Source: Voacanga thouarsii (taxonomy: Eukaryota; Streptophyta; Magnoliopsida; Gentianales; Apocynaceae). From it: DNA of 64,000 nucleotides. A program made the position numbers and the translations under genes. Shown piece after piece: positions 12,001 through 24,435 of this stretch. The stretch's first letter is position 1. Each line of letters opens with the position of its first letter. The stretch spans positions 4,774,501-4,838,500 of the forward strand of contig JANUWF010002342.1 of the NCBI GenBank assembly GCA_026120185.1, in the 5' to 3' direction. The notes beneath the pieces are model-generated. The model ran no database searches. It saw nothing but the letters and a program-made list of their open reading frames with translations, and was not told the DNA's origin.

Positions 12001-15000
12001 GTGCTACTAGAAAAATTCATTGCAGGTATATTGATTGAAAAGTTATTAGAAACCTAGAATGACTACAAAAACAGCCTGAAACACAAGCACAAGTCTCTCT
12101 CATTGGATGAGCTCATGACACATATCCTGATCGAGGACACCAACAAGAAGGAAGCGAATGTTGCCAAAGAAAAATAAATGACATTGAAGGCAAATCTAGT
12201 ACAAGGCAATTCTTCCAAAAGGTATGATAATAAATCCCATGATTACAAATCTAAAATTTCTAATCCCAACTTCAAGACAAAGAAAGGCTCTTGTTTTGTT
12301 TGTGGAAAACTAGGACACCATGCACCACAATGTAGGAAAAGAGTGAGAAATGACAATCCTCCTAAACCAAAAGCCAATATGATTGAAGGAGATGATATAA
12401 TTGTTACGGTCATTTCTCAAGTGAACATTGTGACAAATGTTAAAGAATAGGTGGTAGACTCTGGAGCTACTCTACACATTTGTGCAAATTGAGAAGCTTT
12501 TTCCTCTTACAAATCTGTAGAAGATGGTGATGAAGTAGTCTACCTTGGAGATTCAAGAACTGCAAAAGTTCTAGGAAAGGGCAAAGTGCTTCTAAAACTT
12601 ACTTCAGGGAAAACTTTAGCCCTTAATGATGTTCTGCATGTTCCAACAATTAGAGTTAATCTTGTTTTTGTGGCTTTGTTGGGAAAAGTGGGGGTAAAAG
12701 TATCCTTTAAGTCTGATAAGATTGTCATGACTAAAAATAATACTTTTGTGGTAAAAGGATACTGTAATCAAGGACTTTTTGTACTTAACGTTGACAATGT
12801 GATAAATGAAAATGCTTCTTCTACTTACATTATTGATTCATTTAATGTATGGCATGCTAAATTAGGACATGTTAATTTTGGTTATCTAAAAAAAAATGCA
12901 TTCTCTTGGTCTGATTTCTGGATTTAATTCCTCTTGCATGGAAAAATGTCAAATATGTTTCGAGACTAAGATAATTAAAAAAATATGTTTCCCTGTTAAT
13001 AGAGAAACAGATTTATTAGACCTAATTCATTCAAACTTAGGTGATTTGAAGCAAATCATGACCAGAGGAGGTAAGAGATATTATGTGTTTATTGATGATT
13101 TTCGAGATTCACTAAGTTATATTTACTTAGGAATAAACGCCTTTTCTGCTTTTCTGTCTTATAAAATTGAAGTAGAAAACTAACTTAATACGAAAATCAA
13201 GAGGGTTAGATCTGATAGAGGTGGAGAATACTTCGCCTTAGATAAATTTTGTGAGAAATAGGGCATCATTCATGAGATAACTCCACCTTATTCACATGAA
13301 TCTAATGGTATAGTTGAGAGGAAAAATAGAACACTTAAAGAAATGATGAACTCTATGTTAGTTAGTTCCTCTTCACCTAACAATTTGTGGGGTGAAGCTC
13401 TATTATCTGCATGTCACTTACAAAATAGGATTTTGCATAAGAAAACCGGTAAGACACCTTATGAGTTATGGAAAGGTTATGCACCTAATTTAAAATACTT
13501 GAAAGTGTGGGTGTCTTGCTAATGTTATGTTGCCTGAACCTAAGAAAAGGAAGATAGGATCTAAAATATCTGATTGCATGTTCATTGGATATGCTGAACA
13601 CAGTACTGCCTATCGTTTTCTTGTTTTGAAAAGTGATGTGCTTGATTCTAATACAATTATTGAGACAAAGAATGCTGAATTCTTTGAACACATTTTTCCA
13701 CTCTCTGATAAAAATTCTCATGAACCTACTAATAGAATCATTGAGGACTCTAGTGAAGAGTTGAGGAGGAGTAAAAGGACAAGAAAAGAATTATCTTTTG
13801 GAAATGATTTTTACACTTACTTGATAGAAAATGATCCTTTAATATTTTCTGAAGTAATCTCTTCATCTGATGCAAGTTTATAGAAAGAAGTAATTAAAAC
13901 TGAATTAGACTTTATTTTACAAAATAAAACTTAGATTTTGGTTGATTTACCACCTGGGGTAAGGCCAATTGATTGTAAATGGATTTTCAAAAAGAAATTT
14001 AACCCTGCTAGCTCAGTTGATAACTATAAAGCTCGTTTGGTAGCCAAAGGGTTTACTCAAAAAGAAAATATTGATTATTTTGATACCTTTGCTCCAGTAA
14101 CCAGAATTGCTTCAATTCAAGTTTTATTTGCTTTAGCTTCAATTCATAAACTATTTGTACATCAAATAGATGTTAAAACAACTTTTCTTAATGGTAATTT
14201 AGAAGAAGAGATTTATATGACTCAACTTGAAGGGTATATTAAACTCGGATAGGAAAAGAAAGTTTGTAAATTACTCAAATCTCTTTATAACCTAAAATAA
14301 GCTCTTAAGCAGTGGCATGAGAAGTTTAATCAAGTGTTGTTAAGTGATGGGTTTTCATCTGTTGGAGTGGATAAATGTGTATATACCAAAATTGTAAATA
14401 ATGATTGTGTTATTATAAATTTATATGTGGATGATATGCATATATTTGGTACAAGTTTGGAAGTTGTGAATAGTACTAAATTATTTTTAACTTCTAGTTT
14501 TGCTATGAAAGATATGGGTGAAGCTAAAACAATATTGGGTGTTAGAGTTATAAGGAGAGGCGATAGTATTATGTTGTCACAAGAACATTATGTTAAGAAA
14601 CTTCTTAAGAAGTTTGATAATTTTGATGTGACATCTGTAAGCACTCTTTATGATCCTAACTCTTAATTGAAGAAGAATCGTGGTCATCCAGTAAAACAAT
14701 CTAAATATGCTCAAATTATTGGAAGTTTGATGCATTTAATGAATTTTACGAGACCAAACATTGCATATGTTGTCTGTAGATTGAGTAGATATACTCATAA
14801 TCAAATCATGAGTATTGGTCTACTTTAGTAAGACTAATGAAATATTTGAGACGAACCATAAACTATGGTATCCTATATGGAGGTTATCCCACTATACCAG
14901 AAAGGTATAGTGATGCAAATTGGATCTCAGACACGAATGAGTCAAGATCCACTAGTGGCTTTATATTCACCCTAGGTGGGGGTGCAACTGCGTGGAAGTC

Positions 15001-17955
15001 ATCCTTGCAAACAATTCTTGCAAGATCCTCTATGGAGTCAGAGTTTGTGACTCTGGAATTAGCTGGAACTAAGGCTAATTGGTTAAGGAATTTTTTATTT
15101 GATATTCCTTTGGGTCTGAAACCTATACCCTCAGTATCCATGCATTGTGATTCTCAGGCAGTAATTCACATTGCCAAAAATAACTCATATAATGGAAAAA
15201 ATCGACACATGAGATTGAGACATGATGTCGTAAAGCAGCTACTAAGAGATGGAATAATTTTCGTTGACTTCGTAAGGTCAGAAGTAAATTTGGCCAATCC
15301 TCTAACCAAACCCTTGGGAAGAACGTTGATTTTGGAAACATTGAGGGGAATGGGACTAAAGCTAATTAAGTAGTCAATTATGACAAAAACCCAACCTATG
15401 TGATTGGAGATCCCATGAAATAGGTTCATAAGGATAATAACAAGTCAAAGTTGGCTCTGAAAGCACTAATGTTAAGCCCCTCCTATGGTGTATGAATAAG
15501 TGCTTGTAATTGCAAACTATTTGGTAGGGTTGAGTTAAATTCTTAATAGATTCATATCCCTTATGGGTAGTGTAACTAAGCAGTGTACACTTGATGAATT
15601 CACCTATGTGAATGTGGAATGGGGCCGTTCCTATGAGATTGTTATTGGCTAAATCTCTAGAGTACTCATGAATAACTAAGTACGTGCACGGCCTATTTGT
15701 GCAAAACAGTGACGAACGACAAAATTGTGGGGGTAAAGTTTGAATAATAAAACCGCTAATTTACAACAACAGGTTATTAGTTCATAGAAGTTATAAGCTT
15801 CACTGATAACTCTATAGGTTATGTTTTATTATTTTATATTTGGTTCATAAGTCAGAAGACATCAAACTTGAAAACTTTTATCCGTGCATATAACCCGACA
15901 TTTTCTCATTCTATTTCGCCTCAAATTCTTTTGAAATTTGTGGGGGATTATTGTAAATATTTCTAATGGATAAGATTAAGCAGCAACAATTTTGACCTTT
16001 TCGGAAGCTGCCATGTGACCAGGTCTTCTTTGTTGTTATTTAATGGGACCGAATTAAGCTCAAATGTTTGTGTTGAATACAACCAAGTGCAGCAACCGAT
16101 ATAGCTGCTTTGACCGAGTTTGTTGCTCCCACATCTCTCCCACCTTGTCAGCTTTTCCTCTCAGCACCGTTGCATGATTTCTCTCTATAAATAGAGAGCT
16201 TTCCCATGCAAACGTGACAGAAGATGAGATTAAAACAAGCTCTCTTCATCTTCTCCAAAGCTCTCTGTTTTTCAGCACAGCCTTCCTCTTCTTCTATTCG
16301 GGATAGCTGGATTATTATATTTATTAAGTTTTGTTGTTCCTATATCCCACATTTTGTGAAAGGACTTGTTTAATCGTAGTGAGACTACTGAAATAATCTT
16401 TAAGGATAGTGATATTACAACTCAAGCCTTTATTTGTTTCAATTAATTCTTCTATTTTCTTATTTTTGTCTTACACATTATGCTCTACAAATCCCTTCTT
16501 CCTGGTTGAATTACTGTATTAAAATCAACTGCATTTTTATATGGCAGATAAAATCATTATTAGGCCAAGATAAGTGACTAGTTGCAGAATAATCCCCTCC
16601 ACCAAGACGAGTGACTAGTTGCAGAATAATCTCTTTTAAATGACTAGAGAGGCATTTAAAAGTAAAATTGAGCTGACTTACAAGGATAAATGCACCTCGG
16701 CCACATTCCTAGCCTCTGTCTGCAAGAGAAAACAGACGGCTTTCGTGCTAAAACATGAAGTGCAGTCTCTCCATTTCGATCTCGCTCAATTGCTAGCTCA
16801 GGTTTCTTCTGAATTATATGCAGAGCAATATCTGTTGACATTGGCAGAAGAACTGATTAGCCACTGATTCATTCAATTATACAATAGCAAGTATTAATAA
16901 GTTCAATATCATATTTTTTCTAACCATATAAATCAGAACTAATAGTTGCAATAAGCAAGCCAATATAGTCCTCCTTAGTTAGAGAATTATCATCAGTCAC
17001 TTTATAAAGATACCAAACCATATCTCTGTAACCAAGTAAAGCAGCCATGTGAAGGGGTGGTACTCCTTTACTTCCCCTAATCATAGGCAATTCATTGTTC
17101 TTTGCCACCATTAGTTCTGCAAGTTTTGTGATTCCGGATGCAGCAGCAAAGCAAAGAGCAGTGTTTCCATACTTATTTGGCACTGCCAAATCCGTTGGAT
17201 CCATTAATTTGATCAACTCTTCAACAAACTTAACATGTTTCGCCCCAGCTGCAATATGAAGGGCTCTTTCCCAGCCCTTTGTGATTCTTGCAGTTATCGA
17301 CTGTGGATTTTGATTGATAAATTCTTTAGCCTTTTCCCAATCACCCTTCAGTGCAGCCTTGTGCAAGGGCACATAAAAGGTGAGATTGTTCACCGATTTA
17401 GGACCTACCATATTGGAATAGAACACAATAAGAAATTATATCCTAATCTAAGATACTAGAATGAAAATAGTTTTAAACTTACAAAACCACACAAGAATTC
17501 AAGAAAAACAAAAAGAAATACGTTCTGTTCTCATTTCTATGCAATCAAGCAACTTGGGGGTAATATATAATATTTTTTTCAGCCATAGCTTAAATATTTT
17601 AGCAGGGTAGAATGCAGATTAAGTTCCAGATTACTTATCAAGAAATTGCGAAAAGATTGTACTCACTGTCACCCAGCAATGGGGCCATTGGTATTAGTAT
17701 ATGTGCTGCTGCATTTGGACTATGTAACATTTCATTCTGGTTCATATCAAATTGTGCTCTAACAGGTACATTTGAATGGCAAGTCACCTGAACTGAAACA
17801 GCTTGATGCGAAATACAATGTCTTGCACTGAGGCCAGCCTTAAGGAATTCTTCTTCTGCGGTAGAAGCTCCTGAGCTCGGTCCAGAATGCCTCTCGGGAA
17901 AGCATGATTGGATTGAAAGCGTTCTTTGCAATTTCAACTTTCCCAAGCTTTCCAT
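9047..17955 (-). CDS. Ankyrin-repeat/PGG-domain membrane protein, gene B
   Basis: Five exons on the minus strand: 17955-17667, 17404-16925, 16831-16682, 10340-9904 and 9670-9047. All junctions have GT donors and AG acceptors, the phases agree, and the total is 1980 bp (659 residues plus stop). The start is the ATG at 17955 (protein begins MESLGKLKLQR); an upstream in-frame start at 18072 is possible but precedes family-like sequence. Ankyrin repeats fill about residues 100-300 (VPLHKAALKGDW, ALHIAAGAKHVKF, TALCFAAASG, PPLHMAALLGY) and continue in exon 4. The C-terminal 150 residues form the PGG domain with about four membrane helices (FTVPGG near residues 515-520). Intron 3 is 6.3 kb because a copia element lies in it, antisense to the gene. 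Family members act in membranes in defence or stress signalling; this protein's role is inferred only from family. Confidence 0.85.
10933..11459 (+). repeat. 5' LTR of the copia element in gene B
   Basis: It runs from TATTGTAAATATTTC to TTTTTCTTACA. A TATA box (TATAAATA) lies at 11170-11177. TGTAA/TTACA form short inverted ends; by the target duplication the LTR begins three bases before the TG. Confidence 0.9.
11472..15373 (+). pseudogene. Copia gag-pol polyprotein, degenerate
   Basis: The reading runs from an ATG 12 bp after the LTR to a stop at 15371-15373. Visible in order: a UBN2-type gag; a zinc knuckle CFVCGKLGHHAPQC near 12292-12333; the protease motif VVDSGAT at 12451; the integrase pre-domain (WHAKLGH near 12850) and core (RTDRGGEYF near 13210, ESNGIVERKNR near 13300); reverse transcriptase with FNGNLEEEIYM-type sequence near 14180 and YVDDM near 14427; RNase H with SRSTSGFIF near 14940 and a final helix ending at 15370. 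Many in-frame stops interrupt it, for example TAG just before the protease motif at 12448-12450, in gag, and between integrase and RT. One frame change lies near 12890. It cannot make a full polyprotein. Confidence 0.9.
15949..16475 (+). repeat. 3' LTR of the copia element in gene B
   Basis: It is the same length (527 bp) as the 5' LTR and collinear with it, including the CTCTATAAATAG TATA region. It is preceded by a purine tract at about 15936-15948. Confidence 0.9.
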
Positions 17956-19912
17956 ACTGCTCCAATAACCTGAAACTGCAATTGGCAGATCTGTTGTTTT
18001 TGGGCGAAAAATTATTGTTCCTTTCCCCCCCACCCAGATAATTTTATTGAGATAGATAGGAAGGTGAAGCATGACAAATTAATAAATAATGCAAGTCAAG
18101 TGCTCAAGTCAACTCAGACACTGCATAGAAATATCCTGTTTGCAGGTGGGGAAATTTGTAGTTCAAGGAATAAATTTTGAGACTTCCATTTGTGATGGGC
18201 AGAAATGGCAATCTTTGGAACTTTTATAGATGGGAGATGGTGAACATTGAAACCGGTAGGCGAAGCATATATACAAATATTAAAGAAAAAGAGACAAAAG
18301 GAAGAAAAAGTTACAGAATAATTGATAAAAGTGTAAATCTTTTTTAATACAATTATCCAAATATAAATTATACTCTTTTAATAAATCGGAAGATTTAATT
18401 AGTTGTGCCTCACCCTAAACAAAGATTAGGAAACTTATTTACAATGGATCTTCCACCGGAGAAACCAGAGAATTCCAACAGTGAATTTTCCATTTTAGAA
18501 AAAGAAATGGTAGTTTTTCCTTTAAAAAAAAGGAAAAGAAATCGAATTAATTGTTAAATTGTCAAGGATGTACAAACGCGGACAGGTATTTAGTGGAAAA
18601 AAAAAAAAAAAGTAGGTACAAACGTGGAAAGTCAGTTTTCCACGAGCATAGAATACAAAAAATGAGAGTGTCCTACACGCTTCCTCCGGGGAAAGTCTAG
18701 ATAACGAAAATGACAACAGACGTGTGGAGTGGGCCTTTTTGCCGTTGTCGTTGAAAGGACAGGCTGAAATCAACGTAAATTATATTAAAAAAATTATTCA
18801 GAAATAATATTATAATTTTTTAAAAAAAATTTGTGGAGTAAAATATAAAATTTTTAAAAATTTTTAATTTTTTTTTGAAATTTAAAAAATTTTAGAGTGA
18901 CATCTCCTCTTGGTTCCGATCCGTCATTGGAAAGAACATGTCCTCTTCCCAACTCTATTTGCTTCCTAATCATAATTCTCTTAGAATTTGTAAGATTGAA
19001 TCCTTATACTTTTAGAGAATATGAAATCACTATCCCTATACATTTCACTCTTCTTATTTCCCATACAGAAGTTTCTTAGTAATCTAAGAAGTAATTCACT
19101 GGGTTCATATAGCCAATAGTAGTTGGTTCACTGAACAGTCTTCCCGTCTTGGTGATAGAAGGAAAATTCTTATATAGACCTGGTCCCTATTTGTGGACCG
19201 GATCCGTAGAACGGCGACACTTGTTCAGAGCATTATTTTATTTAAGAATCAATTGTTCCCCCCCCCCTATTTCTTCTTAACCCCAACCATGGTTAAGGAG
19301 AAGTATACCCCACCGTTTGAAAAATTGGAAAACCCAGACAAAATTCCATGTAGCACTACATTCTATGCGGCCGAACTCTTCACTTTGTTTACTTGTAAAA
19401 TTTTCTTTCTCTTCACTCTGTCTCTCTCCTCCTTGCTACTGCCGGACCTCCTCTTCTTGTCTGTCTCTTTCTTTTTGTCACTGCACTGACGATAGCGACA
19501 ATGTCAACCGGAGTATAGTGGCAACAGATCACTCACTTTTTTTTCTTTCCTACACTCTTCACTATCCACTAATCGCTGGATCTTCTCCTCCTCTATCTCT
19601 TTTTCTTTCCGACTGGATTTTAGGCACATTGCTTGAAAATGATCCTATTGATTTCCAGAGGTAGATCCGGTTCCAAAAAAAATTCCCACCGAAATCCTTA
19701 AACATTCTAGCTGAAGAATGCACTAACAGAAGAAGGGTGTTGCGGTGTGTAGTAGAATAGTGTACGAAAAAAGGCCTCTTGGAGTAGATAGTGAAAGAAG
19801 GCTTGTGGTTTTTGAGGAGTTATAAAGGTAGCATTGAACTGCTTTTTTGGGTGAATGCTTTGTATATTAATTGTGTTCTATTTTATTTGAAGGCTTTCTT
19901 GATTTTTGTTTT

Positions 19913-19931
19913 GTTTTGTTTTGTTTTGTTC
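19913..19931 (+). repeat. (TTTTG)n microsatellite
   Basis: Four perfect TTTTG-type units in a row, ending before CTGTTCGACG. Confidence 0.9.
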
Positions 19932-20273
19932 TGTTCGACGTTGTCGGAGTTGATGAAAATGCACAAATCATAACAAAATGTAACAAAATTTTGAGATTGA
20001 GAATTTGGTGCAAGCATTTGTTAAAAATCATTTCTCGCATAAGGTTATGCTCCAATTTGTTATGATATAGTAATTTATTTCCTTTAGTTGTGCTGCAATG
20101 TGGTGAAAGCTTACAATTTTTTTGCAATAAGATTACTTGAATGGCTAGTGTTGAAGCATTTTACTAGTTAACAAGGAGTAATGAATTTTGTTTAGTAATT
20201 TCATAGGCTAAACTATTGAATATTTACAATACAAAATAGCAAATTAAACTCACAACTTACTTTGGGGTGCGGT

Positions 20274-20284
20274 GGGGGGGGGGG
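20274..20284 (+). repeat. Poly-G run
   Basis: Eleven consecutive G residues inside GGTGCGGT-rich sequence, unusual in this AT-rich surrounding; the length could also be affected by sequencing error. Confidence 0.85.
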
Positions 20285-21960
20285 ATATCTAGATTAACTC
20301 ACTCCTAAATTTGTTTTTAGGAAAATAAAATTATCTATCATATCTTTGATGCAGTGAATTATTTTATGCTAATATAGACTCCAAGTTTGATGCAATCAAT
20401 TAGCATTTTCTTTTCTTTCAATTTAATAGGTCTCAACACTATATTCTTAAGTCAACTGATTTCATTCCCATGTCAAAGCATTCTTCTAAACACCGATGAG
20501 CAACATAGTTCTGCTGGCTTTTGATACTGCCTTTGTTTGATTTGCTATATCTACTGCAGTGAGACAACTTAACTCAATAAGTGCTACATTAGGATGTCTC
20601 CAGTGTGTACTCCATTAAGTTAGGATGGCTTCTTCTGAGGCTTTGTTCTGAGTTGTAAGCCTTCTGGTAGGCATGGCAATACTTATTTGATGGTTGAAAT
20701 GATTCTAATACCATAATGACCCAAAATATATGCCAAGTAAAAGGTGATTACATTAGAGGATTATACTCAAATTCTTCTTTAGGTAGTAGACAACTACATA
20801 AACTAGCCCAACTTTGTGATAATAGTATAGAGAAAACTATTTATTGATGACAATTCCACCTAAAAGGTAATGGATTACTCCTACAGGGCCCAATATCTTT
20901 CTGGCTGAGGAATAGGAAATCTTTGGAAGAACTTGATGAATTTAGTAGATCTTTTTAGGAGAAGCATTTGCTCCTCTTGTATCTATAGTATTTTTTCCTT
21001 GGTTGCTTTCTCTCTATTTGTTTTTCTCTGTTTGGATTTTCAGTTCTATGCTTAATTTGATTTGATTGTTCAAACTTCCCAGTTGACTAATCTAATTCTA
21101 GATAAGTTAATGACTGAAAACAGACAAAATCCTTCTTTCTTAACTCAGGCCTTTGAGGCACAATGAAAGAAAAGAAGTATGAGTTATAATTGTAGTGTCT
21201 TCTTAGTTGACAATTTGATAGAGTGAGCATATATAGATCATATATACTTAGACAAACAAATGTGTAAGAGATTCTTCCTTTTCCTGGCACAAGCTTCACC
21301 TTAAATAGATAGAAAATCCCAGTTTCTGGACCACAGAATCTATAGAAAGGAAACCATTGGTTAGTTTCCATAGGAATAATTTTACATTTTGTTTAGTTTC
21401 CATAGGAACACTTTTACATTTTGTTGGACTTATAACTTCCATATATCCACTCTTTTGCTTTGCTGAACCCTTACTTCCTTCGAACACACTCCTAGGCAGA
21501 ATAATGAGTAAACGATGACATCAAAGATTTTGTCCAAAGCATAGCATCCCTTTCTAAAGATTAGAAAGGAGGCCGAATAGTTAACAACAAGGGACATCTA
21601 GAATGCTGAGGATAAACTAGACTTTCTAGAAGTTGTTTAACTACACAGTCTTTAAACAAGAGTGAAAATAGAGAAACCTCTGAATTCAGCTCAACTAATC
21701 ATATTTTGCCAGTCCAGTTATCATACTAGTAGGAGCCAATTACCAAATTTAAGGCTGAAACTAAATACAGAGAAACTAATTTAAAATGTGTACAAATACT
21801 CACTAATAGTATTATCTGACCATTAGCTAACACATTCAAAATATTTTTCTGTGGCTTTCTTTGCATATATTAGTCATTAGGGTTCTATATGGTTTGAGAG
21901 GTTATAATCTCATTATAATCTTTAATCTATCTGAATCTTATACTTTTTTCATTTTTGAAC

Positions 21961-22265
21961 AGAACATGACTCTAAAAAAGTTCTATGTTGCTTTTCAAGG
22001 GAGACAACATGGGATATTTGAAGATTGGGCGGACAAAGCCCCTAATAGTTATGTAGGAAATATTTTCAAGTCTTTTTCGTCCCTTGAAAAAGATGAGCAA
22101 GCATGACTGTCCTATAAAAATGCAAATAAAGAAGCTCTAAGTACAAGAACAAACCAAAAGGACTCATTTAAAAGGGCGTCTTCTTCAAATGATAATTGTC
22201 TCGACCTACATTTTGATCTACCTCCATCCCCGCAACCCCTTCTTAGATGGTTGAAAAGGAAATAA
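21961..22265 (+). pseudogene. RNase H1 N-terminal/viroplasmin-like domain exon, interrupted by TGA
   Basis: An acceptor-like TTTTTGAACAG precedes the exon. The product begins MTLKKFYVAFQGRQHGIF, continues through an EDW..A...YVGN..KSF pattern and reaches SLEKDEQA. This matches the small fold shared by the RNase H1 N-terminal hybrid-binding domain and the plant pararetrovirus viroplasmin domain (KxYxVxxGRxxGIYxxW...SGaxxKsFxSxeEAexA). A TGA at 22104-22106 stands where Trp is expected (EQA-stop-LSYKN). The frame then stays open to TAA at 22263-22265 with a Ser/Asp-rich tail. Plant chromosomes encode such domains, so a host gene fragment is the simplest reading; a broken gene is likely, but a short product is possible. 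Confidence 0.5.
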
Positions 22266-22963
22266 TGTTGTAGCATAGATGGCAGTTGTACAAAGATGTA
22301 ATTGAATTAGAATGTTGCTTAGATGCATTTCATTGTAGATTTTCACTTTTCAATTGTAGTACTCATATCTTAGCTTAGACGGATGAATGCAAATTGATTT
22401 GTTGGCATCTCTAATTGGCTTGGTCTTGCTTGTGCAGCGTGTAATTCCTTTTGTTCTACATTTCTTCTTTCATTCGATGTCCTTCCATCTTGTTTTGTGT
22501 CCTCGTAATGTTCTTACAATCAACAACTACCGACAGCTCCCTCTAGGTCTTGGAAGTGGGTTTTGGTGGTTGAAAAATAGCAGAGGACAATATATGTGTT
22601 GAATGTAATCGAGGATATATTTCCTTTTGGTATGATGACTGGCCTTCTATAGGTTTTGGAAATATTTAGATATTTGAAAGTAAAGGTGAACTGGGGATGA
22701 TCTGCAACATGAAGAGACAGATCACTATACCTTAAGAATTTCATTTTGCCATAGATGAAAGGATCCCGTCTCCTGCCAATGTTGCAGATATGTTTGACAA
22801 AGTATTTTATCCACTGCTCCATTTCTCTTCTTAATTTATACTTACCACTTAATTAATGTCATCCAGCCTCTGACCGAATATTAACTGAATACTGTCTTTC
22901 TTTGTCAGTAATATTTTTCTGCTTAGTTTGCTAAATTACTCTAATAATCATTTCTAAACACAG

Positions 22964-23083
22964 GAAAGAGAGGCAGAGAAAGATAAGAAACTATTCACTG
23001 AACTTCTACATAAACAAATAGAGGAGGAAAAAGCCAGGGTTCCAAGAGCTAATCCATATCCTTACACCACTGATTATCCTGTG
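22964..23083 (+). other. Exon-like segment, possibly TPX2-family
   Basis: A 120-bp block sits between a good acceptor (CTAAACACAG) and donor (GTG then GTATGC). It is open for exactly 40 codons: a charged helix (EREAEKDKKLFTELLHKQIEE) followed by KARVPRANPYPYTTDYPV. The second part reminds me of the plant TPX2 (spindle/microtubule protein) central region, but this is from memory and untested. I found no neighbouring exon with a compatible product, so it may be a fragment. It could belong with the domain exon at 21961, or not. Confidence 0.35.
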
Positions 23084-24435
23084 GTATGCTCATGTCTCAT
23101 TTTTTTAGTTTGCCCTTATCAGATTAAAATTAGAAACCTTTCTTACTGAATGCCAAAATTTCTTGAGTAGGTTTCACCAAAATTTCTTCTATCTTTATGC
23201 ATACACACCATTATGTAGGAAAGTCTAGACTCTACAAGATTGAACCGATTCCTCCGAAGCAAATATCTTTTATTCAAGGATAAAATAGATTAAAAAGCAA
23301 ATAAATAACATTCATTCTGCAGTTCTTATTTTAAGCTCAAATCCGCAATTAGTTTTAAGAAAATCTACAGGCAACACAATGTAGATTGTTTCTTTCAAAT
23401 GTGTGGTCTTTAGTAAATAGGATAACTATCTGCAGTAGACAGCTTGGTAGGGTAGTGATCAATATCCTCAACTACTATTCTTGGTAGGGCAATGATGCAA
23501 TTCCTTCTCACAATTTTGAAGTCATCTTCATAGTTACTCAAACTCCCACCAACTACAAGTAGATAAACAAGAAAGTCATCAACTGAATGCCACAAACACA
23601 ACTCTTTTAGACTAAACTAATGAATGTACTTGGTTAATGGCATTATGAAGACTACAATGTCAAGATGTCTGTGAGATAAATCAAGCCTCAAATGTTGAAC
23701 ACAATACTTATTTTGATAGTCCAATAGTCTAATCACATGAAAATAGAACACAAAATGATAATGCTGATCTAAACATTTTGCTTAGAGATAAATAGACTAG
23801 TCAATAACACTTCAATAACATTGTTATTTAGTACCCCATAATCATGGCATTTCAAGTAACCACATTCCTTTCCACCATCTTATAAAAAACTCCACAAGAT
23901 TTGTAGCAACAGTTACTCCCACAAAAAAAAAGATAATTTCACTCAAATCATGGATTTGCGTAAATTCAAGATGCATATTCTGAACAAATCTTGCATGAAT
24001 GTTATTTCAAATTCTATCTTCAAGCTCCCTACAATGATACATATATCGTACACAAATCTCTAAGACAATTCACTCTTTAAGAGTTTAACCTCATAAATTT
24101 ACCAATTGGTTAATAGCTGCAACTAGGTGGCATCGTTCGAATCATCCTAGTAAGATTCAATAATAGATAATTCTCAGAATTTGCTCAAAATTAAAATGTT
24201 GTATCATTTTCAAGAACACAGTAAGAAGAAAATTAAATTAACATGTCTCATGCTTACCATTCCATTACTATTAAATGTACTACAAGCTCGCAACATGGAC
24301 GTAAATGATGAGTAAGAAGGAACAACCTTCAAGGAAAGATATCATGGATAAAAATGGACTCATGAAATTTCACATAGCATAAACCATCATTTGAAAAAAA
24401 AAAAGAGGAAAAAAATATAGGACAACCTCATAGTT
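23084..24435. other. Non-coding AT-rich DNA
   Basis: No gene seen. The 63-codon minus frame at 23410-23601 shows no family features. The sequence lacks long repeats that I could detect. Confidence 0.45.

Larger units (their letters stand above)
10933..16475 (+). mobile_element. Ty1/copia LTR retrotransposon in intron 3 of gene B
   Basis: The element has two 527-bp LTRs (10933-11459 and 15949-16475) and is flanked by the 5-bp duplication CATTA (10928-10932 and 16476-16480). Domain order on the + strand is gag, protease, integrase, reverse transcriptase, RNase H, which defines the copia class. The LTRs differ at roughly 35-40 positions by eye, so the insertion is not recent. A purine-rich tract (TTTGTGGGGGAT) precedes the 3' LTR. 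It is transcriptionally opposite to gene B. All coding parts carry stops, so it is no longer autonomous. Confidence 0.93.
17956..21960. other. Upstream region of gene B and non-coding DNA
   Basis: The first part should hold the gene B promoter (minus strand), but I could not pick a convincing TATA box. From 18780 to 18895 the DNA is almost pure A/T. Around 19250-19620 there is a pyrimidine-rich stretch with overlapping open frames (19193-19489, 19317-19664) whose products are low-complexity Leu/Ser/Phe. This may be a 5' leader of a plus-strand gene, but no protein family is recognisable. Confidence 0.4.

Noticed and set aside
19193..19664. Possible secreted or membrane protein from hydrophobic plus frames
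   Set aside because: Overlapping frames in pyrimidine-rich DNA without conserved sequence; kept only as a possible leader region.
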